A stretch of 64,000 nt of DNA from Nitrosospira sp. NpAV. GTDB taxonomy: Bacteria > Pseudomonadota > Gammaproteobacteria > Burkholderiales > Nitrosomonadaceae. The DNA lies in assembly GCF_000832065.1 (NCBI RefSeq), contig NZ_JXQM01000003.1:62001-126000 (forward strand), read 5' to 3'. Shown one piece after another: positions 57,589 to 64,000 of this stretch; position 1 is the first letter of the stretch; each line of letters begins with the position of its first letter. The notes beneath the pieces were generated by a model. It did no database searches, was not told where the DNA came from, and worked only from the letters and a program-made list of their open reading frames with translations. The position numbers and the translations under genes are program-made.

Positions 57589-58032
57589 ATGCTGACCATA
57601 CACGCTAAGCTTGTTGAGGCAATGGTTGCTCAAGCACGCAAAGATCATCCCATCGAAACCTGTGGTGTCATCGCCGGCCCCGAAGGATCCAATCTTCCGT
57701 TACGTCTGATCCCAATGCGGAATGTAGCCTGCTCAGAGACATTTTTTGAGTTCGACCCGCAACAGCAGTTGCAGGTCTGGAGAACGATGGAGGCGCGAGG
57801 TGAAGAGCCGGTCGTCATCTACCACTCGCACACCGGTACGCAAGCCTATCCGAGCCGTACCGACGTCAAGTACGCGACCGAGCCCCGCTCTCATTACGTC
57901 ATTATTCCCACGGATGCCAGACATGGAGAAGAGATTCGCAGTTTCCGCATCGCGGACGGGATGGTAACCGAAGAACGGGTAAGAATGCTGGAATCATATA
58001 AAACAGAGTGGGAGTTGGCAATGGTGGCTTAA
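57589..58032 (+). CDS. JAMM/Mov34-type metallopeptidase
   Basis: 147 residues from ATG 57589, with AGGAG 11 bases before. Complete JAMM zinc site: Glu23 and HSHTGTQAYPSRTD (His79, His81, Ser89, Asp92) matching HxHx7SxxD. In thioquinolobactin (QbsD) and PDTC clusters such an enzyme trims residues after the Gly-Gly of the sulfur carrier. Here the neighbouring carrier already ends in Gly-Gly, so its substrate may be a carrier conjugate rather than a precursor tail. Confidence 0.92.
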   Translation: MLTIHAKLVEAMVAQARKDHPIETCGVIAGPEGSNLPLRLIPMRNVACSETFFEFDPQQQLQVWRTMEARGEEPVVIYHSHTGTQAYPSRTDVKYATEPRSHYVIIPTDARHGEEIRSFRIADGMVTEERVRMLESYKTEWELAMVA

Positions 58033-58112
58033 GAAACCCAGATTCCATCGCGAGCTTTATCTTATCCACGACTTCTGGTTTCTCTTAAAAATAAATTTCC
58101 AAAGGAACAAAT

Positions 58113-58385
58113 ATGCCGATCACCGTAAATATCCCAACCATACTCCGGCCGCTCACCAACAATCATAAACGTATTGAAATTGCCGGATTCAATGTTCTTG
58201 AAGCCATTGAGCAGATGGAACGACAGTATCCCGGTGTCAAGGAAAAGCTGATCACCGACGGAAAAGCGCACCGTTTCATCAATATATACGTGAATGATGA
58301 TGACATCCGTTTCGTCAACGGTCTCTCAACAAGCCTGAGAGACGGCGACTCGTTAACCATTCTGCCTGCCGTTGCGGGAGGATAA
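58113..58385 (+). CDS. MoaD/ThiS-like sulfur carrier ending in Gly-Gly
   Basis: 90 residues, AAAGGA six bases before the ATG. Ubiquitin-like beta-grasp fold of the MoaD/ThiS class (MPITVNIPTILRPLTNN; RFINIYVNDDDIRF; GDSLTILPAVAGG). The last two residues are Gly-Gly, ready to be adenylated and thiocarboxylated by the MoeB-rhodanese protein encoded at 56226. It would hand sulfur to an activated carboxylate. Confidence 0.93.
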   Translation: MPITVNIPTILRPLTNNHKRIEIAGFNVLEAIEQMERQYPGVKEKLITDGKAHRFINIYVNDDDIRFVNGLSTSLRDGDSLTILPAVAGG

Positions 58386-58470
58386 GCGGATTTGACCTAA
58401 ATCCGATAATTAGAGTTACGAATGAGCGATCACTGGATTTAGGCTTGAATCATTTCCATACGTTAAAAAT

Positions 58471-60360
58471 ATGAGCATGAATCGTATATTAACCGGCTGT
58501 ATGATGACGGGGGCATTAAAAAACTCGCCGCCTGATTTTGCCGCCATTGCATCTTCGCTGATTTACCAGTCTACCGCATTGGGCATGAAAATCATGCCCA
58601 ATGCGAATTCGGCGGACAATGCCGCACTTTCGTTCGAATTCAAGACTCCTCATACCACCCCCATCATGTGCGGCGTGACGAGATGGGATGACACCTCCCG
58701 GCAGGCTTCTGTGACTGAAAATATCATGCAGGCGGCATGCGGACTCATGTCGGTGCATGGACGCGCCAGCGGCAGATCCCGCCCCCTGGGATTGAATTAC
58801 GTCTCAACCTTGACGGCCGCATTGGCGCTCCAAGGGGGAGCGGCTGCCTCGATCGGTCAACTACGGGGCCTTTCGGTATCCAACAGCAGTGTTTCGATGG
58901 CATCCGCAGCCCTGTTGAGTGTGGGACAGTATATAGCGGGAGCTACCGCCTCAGAGTCTCCCGAAACACTATTGCCAGACCGTATTTCGCGGCCGGCTTG
59001 TCTTCCCTTTGTTTCATCGGATGGCGTCATCTTTGAACTCGAAACACTTGATGCCGGACCGTGGCAAAGATTCTGGACCGAGATCGGCGTGAGTTCGACC
59101 GTAGCCGGCAGGGGATGGATGGCTTTTTTGCATCGATATGCCAAAGCTATATCCCCCCTGCCTGAGGAACTAGCTAGCGCAATATCGAAACTTTCTTACT
59201 CCCATATTTCACAAATATGCATTCGTGCCGGCATGGCTATTTGCCCGGTGCGCTCAATCGACGACCGGGCCAAAGACGACGACAGCAAACACGTATGGCT
59301 TCAGGGTCCATGGGAATTCGTTTTCGAGGCTAGCCCCAACGACAGGGCGTCAACTCATGTCACCAATGACCTGCCGCTAAGCGGACTTACCATCATCGAA
59401 TCCTGCCGGCGGATTCAAGGCCCTCTTGCGGGACACCTGCTCGCGCTTCTGGGAGCAACGGTTATCAGGATAGAACCTCCGGGTGGGGATCCGCTGCGGG
59501 GTATGCCACCGATGGCCGAGGGCTGCTCCGCACGATTCGATGCGCTCAACCGGCTTAAAACCGTCCGGGAAGTGGATATCAAATCTCCCGCCGGGCAAGC
59601 GGAAATCAAGGAATTGGCACGTCATGCCGACGTATTTCTGCATAACTGGGCACCCGGTAAAGCGGTGCTGTTAAATCTTGACCATGATGACTTGGCTACG
59701 ATCAACCCTTCCATGATTTATGCCTACGCCGCCGGTTGGGCCACTGACAGCGCCGCCCATTCCCCTTCAAGCCCGATGCCCGGCACGGATTTCATGACCC
59801 AAGCCTACTCCGGCGTCGCCAAAAGAATCGCCGAGGCTTCCGGCACGCTTGGCGGATCATTATTTACGGTACTTGATGTACTTGGGGGCGTCGTCGCGGC
59901 ACAGGGGATCACACTTGCACTGCTCAATCGATGCATGAATAGTGCGGGCGGGAAAGTCACCTCATCGCTGATGAGCGCGTCAACACTTTTGTGTGCGGAT
60001 GATTTTCAGAACTTATACAGTTTGCCGGGCCCCGGCGCCCTCCCTAAAAGCGTTATCGACAATGTCTATGACACCAAGCAGGGGAAAATTGCGATCGAGT
60101 GCTGTGACGTGGGGGCGCTGGTGCGATTGACCGAAGTGCTGGAAGTCGCCATCGATGTCCAAGATGATCTTGAGCAATGCCTGAGCGACATATTCCTGTC
60201 AAGAACGGCGTATGAGTGGGCCGATATCTTTGAACAGGCACGCATACCTTCAGCCGTTGTTATTGAAGACCTCGCTGACTTGCAGACCACAGCACATCTG
60301 CAACCTGGCCTGAGTCCCGGCCCTTATACAAGAGTTAATTCTCCCTGGAGTTTCAAATGA
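58471..60360 (+). CDS. Two-part type III (CaiB-like) CoA transferase
   Basis: 629 residues, twice as long as a simple CaiB half. The C-terminal half is a clear type III CoA transferase (LSGLTIIESCRRIQGPLAG at 304-322, ATVIRIEPPGGDPLRGMPP, and the catalytic-Asp segment PGTDFMTQAYSG, Asp440). The N-terminal ~300 residues look like a second, degraded CaiB part (ENIMQAACGLMSVHG; SRPLGLNYVSTLTAALALQG) without the usual active-site Asp. Its stop overlaps the next gene's ATG, so it is coupled to the AMP ligase. Role in the cluster: probably moving or removing CoA on the aromatic acid. Confidence 0.88.
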   Translation: MSMNRILTGCMMTGALKNSPPDFAAIASSLIYQSTALGMKIMPNANSADNAALSFEFKTPHTTPIMCGVTRWDDTSRQASVTENIMQAACGLMSVHGRASGRSRPLGLNYVSTLTAALALQGGAAASIGQLRGLSVSNSSVSMASAALLSVGQYIAGATASESPETLLPDRISRPACLPFVSSDGVIFELETLDAGPWQRFWTEIGVSSTVAGRGWMAFLHRYAKAISPLPEELASAISKLSYSHISQICIRAGMAICPVRSIDDRAKDDDSKHVWLQGPWEFVFEASPNDRASTHVTNDLPLSGLTIIESCRRIQGPLAGHLLALLGATVIRIEPPGGDPLRGMPPMAEGCSARFDALNRLKTVREVDIKSPAGQAEIKELARHADVFLHNWAPGKAVLLNLDHDDLATINPSMIYAYAAGWATDSAAHSPSSPMPGTDFMTQAYSGVAKRIAEASGTLGGSLFTVLDVLGGVVAAQGITLALLNRCMNSAGGKVTSSLMSASTLLCADDFQNLYSLPGPGALPKSVIDNVYDTKQGKIAIECCDVGALVRLTEVLEVAIDVQDDLEQCLSDIFLSRTAYEWADIFEQARIPSAVVIEDLADLQTTAHLQPGLSPGPYTRVNSPWSFK

Positions 60361-62021
60361 ATCATTCGGGCGTCATAGATAGGGTTCCCGCTGAAATTCG
60401 CCAACAGTGGGCCCAAAATGGAATTTACCCTGGTAAATCCGTATATGAATTATTTTGCGAGCATGTGCGGCGGCACCCCGACAGTCCGGCGGTTATATCC
60501 CTTGATCAAACCATCACTTACATAGAGCTGTTGGACAAGATCCATCGCCTGGCTGGCAGTCTCAAAGCGCTGGGAGTTGTTTCCGGAGACGTTGTCGCGT
60601 ACCAGCTCCCCAACAGCTGGCATAGCTGTGCAATCGATCTCGCGGCGGCCGCGCTGGGCGCAATCGTGGCGCCTTTTCCCCCAGGGCGCGGGCGCCTTGA
60701 TACCCAGTCTTTGCTGAGACGGTGTGATGCGCGTTTAATTGTTGTCGAGCAGGAATACGCCGGGGCCAATCTATGCGAAATGATTGAATCGATACGGCCG
60801 ACTTTGTTGTCACTCCGTATTCTCGTTGTTGATGGAATAAGCCGCAACGGCTGGCACACAATGGACGACCTGTTTCAAGCCGAGCCAATTGAATTGAGTC
60901 AATTACCGGAAGTTTCTCCCGAGTCCCCCGTTCGCCTCCTGATTTCATCCGGGACCGAATCCGAACCGAAATGGGTTGCCTATTCCCACAACGCGCTGGC
61001 TGGCGGACGGGGGCGTTTTCTGCAACGAATACATCCTGATGGAAGCACTTTCAGGGGGTTTTACTTAATGCCGCTTGGCACGGCATTTGGTTCAACCGCA
61101 ACATTCGGTATTTTATCCTGGCTCGGCGGATCGGTTATCGTTCTGCCGCAATTCGATGTCGCGGCTGCCATTCGAACTATCGCGGAGCTGAAGCCGGCCT
61201 ATATCTTTGGCGTCCCCACCATGTTTCAACGCATCGCCGCGGACCCGGAATTATCCAAGATCGATACCTCCAGTCTGATTGCCATTATCAGTGGCGGCGC
61301 GAAAATCGATGAGGCCTCAATCCGCCGATGTACCGACGCATTCGGATGTGGTTTTATCAGCTTATACGGATCCGCGGACGGTGTTAACTGCCACACCACC
61401 CTCGATGACGATCTGGAAACTATTTTTCGTAAAGCGGGCCGGCCTAATCCGGACGTCTGTTCCATCCGGATAGTCGATGATCAGAAACAGGAGGTGCCGC
61501 AAGGTTGCATTGGTGAAATTACCGCCAGAGGCCCGATAAGCCCTATGCAATATGTTAATGCACCAGAGCTGGATGCGCTATACCGGGACGAGGAAGGCTG
61601 GGTCTATACCGGAGACCTCGGCCTTATCGATAGTGATGGATATCTGGTGCTATCCGGCCGTAAAAAAGACATCATTATTCGTGGCGGGGTCAATATCAGT
61701 CCCGCCCAAATCGAGAATATCGCGGCCTCCCATCCAGCTGTTGTCAGCGCTGCCTGTGTACCCGTTGCCGATCCCGACCTGGGACATCGCGTTTGTCTCT
61801 GCCTGGTATTACGAGACGAAGTCGAGCGTCCATCGCTCTCCCAATTCACCCGCTACTTGCGTGAACAGGGCCTGGAAACAAATAAGCTTCCTGAATATTT
61901 ACGCTACTACCGGCAACTGCCACTCAGTCCGGCGGGAAAAATCGATAAGAAACAGTTGACCGCGGAAATCGAATTTGTCCAGCGCGCGACTGAACCCGAT
62001 CTTGCTCAATGGGCGCACTGA
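60357..62021 (+). CDS. Acyl-CoA ligase / AMP-forming activating enzyme
   Basis: 554 residues, ANL superfamily. P-loop LISSGTESEPKW (residues 195-206), adenylate-binding SLYGSADGVN-type segment (GFISLYGSADGVNC), YTGDLGLIDSDGYLVLSGRKKDIIIRGG and the C-terminal lysine loop SPAGKIDKKQL are all present. It activates a carboxylic acid as AMP or CoA ester, here most simply the metallophore precursor. Overlaps its upstream gene (ATGA) and abuts the next gene. Confidence 0.9.
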   Translation: MNHSGVIDRVPAEIRQQWAQNGIYPGKSVYELFCEHVRRHPDSPAVISLDQTITYIELLDKIHRLAGSLKALGVVSGDVVAYQLPNSWHSCAIDLAAAALGAIVAPFPPGRGRLDTQSLLRRCDARLIVVEQEYAGANLCEMIESIRPTLLSLRILVVDGISRNGWHTMDDLFQAEPIELSQLPEVSPESPVRLLISSGTESEPKWVAYSHNALAGGRGRFLQRIHPDGSTFRGFYLMPLGTAFGSTATFGILSWLGGSVIVLPQFDVAAAIRTIAELKPAYIFGVPTMFQRIAADPELSKIDTSSLIAIISGGAKIDEASIRRCTDAFGCGFISLYGSADGVNCHTTLDDDLETIFRKAGRPNPDVCSIRIVDDQKQEVPQGCIGEITARGPISPMQYVNAPELDALYRDEEGWVYTGDLGLIDSDGYLVLSGRKKDIIIRGGVNISPAQIENIAASHPAVVSAACVPVADPDLGHRVCLCLVLRDEVERPSLSQFTRYLREQGLETNKLPEYLRYYRQLPLSPAGKIDKKQLTAEIEFVQRATEPDLAQWAH

Positions 62022-63223
62022 TGCCAGAAATACGCGAGAAATCAGCGCACACGAAGCTGGCCAGAGCTCTTGCGAACGAAGTGAGAAAGTTTGTCGATGA
62101 AATCATCATTCCCCACGAATCGCAGCTGGCTCAAGATGGAAACTCATCATTCCACCTGCAATCGGAATTGGCCGAAAAAGCCCGGAGTACGGGACTATGG
62201 GGTTTATTTTATCCACCCTCCCACGGTGGAAAAATAGCTTCTCTGGAAGACTACCTGATCGTTGCTGAACAGGAGGGGCGCTCGGAATTTTCCCCCGCAA
62301 TCCTTGGCAGCCACTCCGCACTTGACGCGCATATGCTGCTGAGATTTGGCACCGATGAAATCCGCCGGGACTTCCTACAACCCATGGTGGTTGGAAAATC
62401 TGTTCCAAGCTACGGCATGACGGAGCCGGAACATGGTGGGTCATTTCCCGCCCTGATAACGACATCTGCATATCTGTCAAACGGCGGCTGGATTATCAAC
62501 GGCAGGAAATGGTTTGTCGGCAATACGGATCGGGCGACTTTTGTCACTGTCCTAGCGCGCACGGCCGAAGAAAACACAGCACCCGGCAAGGCCCTTTCCA
62601 TGATTATCGTCCCGACGGATGCACCTGGATTCAAGGTTGAACGTCAAATTACCGTGATGGGCCGCGCCCTGGGTCAGGGCGAGATATCTTTTAGCGAGGT
62701 ACGGGTCCCGGCGCATAATCTGTTGGGTGCCCGCGGCAGCGGTATGGATCTGATGGGCCGGCGACTGGGAATCGGCCGTCTGCTTCGCTCAATGAATTGG
62801 GTGGGATTGGCGCAGCGATGTTTCGATTTGATGGGCGCCCGAATTAATTCCGGCCGCGGAAGATCCGCCCGTCTGCCAGAGAAGCAGCTGGTACGCCAGC
62901 ATATTGCCAAGGCATATCAGGCTATTGCAAGCGCGCGCGCACTCATCCGCGCAGCCGCAAGGGGTGTCGATGCCCAGCGCCCAAGCGATATCGAGATCAA
63001 CGTCGCCAAAATGGCGGCATCCCAGGCTTTGTGCATCACCTCGGACTCCGCGGTACAACTGTATGGTGCCGAAGGCATCAGCGATCTTACCCCGCTTTCC
63101 GGTATCTACAGAATAGCGCGCACGTCACGCATCCTGGATGGTTCGGATGAGTCGCTTATCAGTTCGGTGGGCCGCCGGCTCATCGACTTCTATAAAGAAG
63201 AGGACGTCTATCACTTTGACTGA
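62021..63223 (+). CDS. Acyl-CoA dehydrogenase-like flavoenzyme
   Basis: 400 residues from ATG 62021 (ATG 62009 gives four more residues and a 13-base overlap). Acyl-CoA dehydrogenase fold: N-terminal helical domain, middle beta domain (SYGMTEPEHGGSFPALITTSAYLSNGGWIINGRKWFVGN), and C-terminal helices with ITSDSAVQLYGAEGISDLTPLSG. The usual catalytic Glu position cannot be confirmed by eye. It may oxidise a CoA-bound ring precursor, as expected for a dihydrodipicolinate-type intermediate, but this is inference. Confidence 0.88.
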   Translation: MPEIREKSAHTKLARALANEVRKFVDEIIIPHESQLAQDGNSSFHLQSELAEKARSTGLWGLFYPPSHGGKIASLEDYLIVAEQEGRSEFSPAILGSHSALDAHMLLRFGTDEIRRDFLQPMVVGKSVPSYGMTEPEHGGSFPALITTSAYLSNGGWIINGRKWFVGNTDRATFVTVLARTAEENTAPGKALSMIIVPTDAPGFKVERQITVMGRALGQGEISFSEVRVPAHNLLGARGSGMDLMGRRLGIGRLLRSMNWVGLAQRCFDLMGARINSGRGRSARLPEKQLVRQHIAKAYQAIASARALIRAAARGVDAQRPSDIEINVAKMAASQALCITSDSAVQLYGAEGISDLTPLSGIYRIARTSRILDGSDESLISSVGRRLIDFYKEEDVYHFD

Positions 63224-63352
63224 TTCAATTCTTGCGAACTTTTCAGATATTTACCGTAACTTGCCTGGGTGCAATGTATTGACGGCGTGCTTTTACTCGC
63301 CTGCATCATGGTACCGGCGTCAAAATCCGCTCATGGGCAGAGGGTACGGACA

Positions 63353-64000
63353 ATGCCGATAATGACCCCCGGCCCTCGGTCCACGACGGTTGTCGCCATC
63401 GGCTTCCGGGTTGTCCTGGTGTTTGCCATGGCCTTGCCCATGCTGATTTTATATGCCACCAGCACCCTTGGGCCGCTCCTTGGCCGCGACTTGCGCTTTG
63501 AGCCCGCATTACTGGGCTACCTGGTAATGAGTTCATTCGGCTTGGCAGCCATCTTGTCACTCTGGGCGGGCGCCATCGTGGATCGCATGGGTTCACGTTA
63601 TGCATTGATGGTGCTTTTCTCCGCCATCGCGCTGGCTTTCGCGCTGATGGCAACAGTCAAGAATTTTTATGGTTTGGTCGCAGCCACCGCTATTTGCGGT
63701 ATCGCCCAGGCACTTGCGAACCCTGTCACAAATTTGCTGATCGCGCAGCAGGTTCCGCCTGATAAGAAGGCCAAAGTCGTGGGGTTGAAGCAATCCGGCG
63801 TTCAGGTAGCGGCCCTCTTCGCCGGCCTGATACTCCCCGGTATCGCATTTCAGTATGGTTGGCGCGTCGCATTGGGCATGATTGTTCCGGTCGCCCTATT
63901 ATTCGCCATCTCGACGCCTTTGTTCACTCCCGGAAAACATGGCGGACCAGTCAAGGGTTTCATGTTTTCGCGCCCAAATTCGCTATTGCTGCGGCTGATG
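63353..64000 (+). CDS. Major facilitator superfamily transporter (3' partial)
   Basis: From ATG 63353 the frame is open to the end of the window (216 codons). About six membrane helices are seen, with an MFS loop VDRMGSRYALMVL and ANPVTNLLIAQQVPPDKKAKVVGLKQSG. It lies 129 bases after the dehydrogenase on the same strand and is likely the exporter of the cluster product, as in the PDTC and thioquinolobactin clusters. Confidence 0.85.
   Translation, partial: MPIMTPGPRSTTVVAIGFRVVLVFAMALPMLILYATSTLGPLLGRDLRFEPALLGYLVMSSFGLAAILSLWAGAIVDRMGSRYALMVLFSAIALAFALMATVKNFYGLVAATAICGIAQALANPVTNLLIAQQVPPDKKAKVVGLKQSGVQVAALFAGLILPGIAFQYGWRVALGMIVPVALLFAISTPLFTPGKHGGPVKGFMFSRPNSLLLRLM

Overview
The window looks like chromosome of a betaproteobacterium, most likely an ammonia oxidiser of the Nitrosospira/Nitrosomonas family. 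This is inferred from gene order and protein style (petABC-sspA-sspB, Tim44-ubiJ-ubiB, Nudix-ThiE fusion, a PEP-CTERM protein, hopanoid/carotenoid-type genes), not from a database match. No rRNA, CRISPR array, intact insertion sequence or prophage was seen.

Region by region. 1-4 kb: end of an ExbB/ExbD proton-channel pair, a Trm112-like zinc protein, an ADP-ribosylglycohydrolase, the sulfur carrier TusA and ArgJ. 4.2-7.2 kb: an exported EF-hand protein, a DUF815 AAA+ ATPase, a Nudix-ThiE fusion and YacG. 7.4-11.3 kb: the cytochrome bc1 operon petABC followed by sspA-sspB and a tRNA-Thr with a strong terminator. 11.5-18.3 kb: an accessory, gene-poor stretch with an McrB-N/HNH endonuclease, a decayed REP-associated transposase start, a DUF1269 protein, a PAS-GAF-GGDEF cyclase, several small unknown proteins and a decayed lepA fragment. 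18.3-26.2 kb: a divergent cis-prenyltransferase overlapping ppsA, the divergent ppsA regulator ppsR, a double UspA protein, a second diguanylate cyclase and a D-lactate dehydrogenase. 26.5-29.6 kb: Tim44-like, ubiJ and ubiB (ubiquinone synthesis). 29.8-33.8 kb: potABCD polyamine importer. 33.8-53.7 kb: mixed housekeeping and envelope genes (2Fe-2S ferredoxin, alpha/beta hydrolase, a large class A PBP, carotenoid-type membrane protein, small lipoprotein cytochrome c, penicillin acylase, macrodomain, PEP-CTERM sugar-dehydrogenase-like protein, DHFR-like, squalene/phytoene synthase, BT1-type transporter, DinB, FtsX-type permease).

The most notable part is 54.1-64.0 kb, all on the + strand and running off the window. 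It holds a TonB-dependent receptor, a MoeB-rhodanese fusion, a JAMM peptidase, a small GG-ended sulfur carrier, a two-part CaiB-type CoA transferase, an acyl-AMP ligase, an acyl-CoA dehydrogenase and a major-facilitator transporter. This set matches the logic of the known thiocarboxylate metallophore clusters of Pseudomonas (pyridine-2,6-dithiocarboxylate and thioquinolobactin): a carboxylate is adenylated, sulfur is delivered from a carrier-COSH, and the product is exported and re-imported. In a copper- and iron-hungry ammonia oxidiser this would be a plausible, little-described metal acquisition system. A palindrome upstream of the receptor may be its operator.
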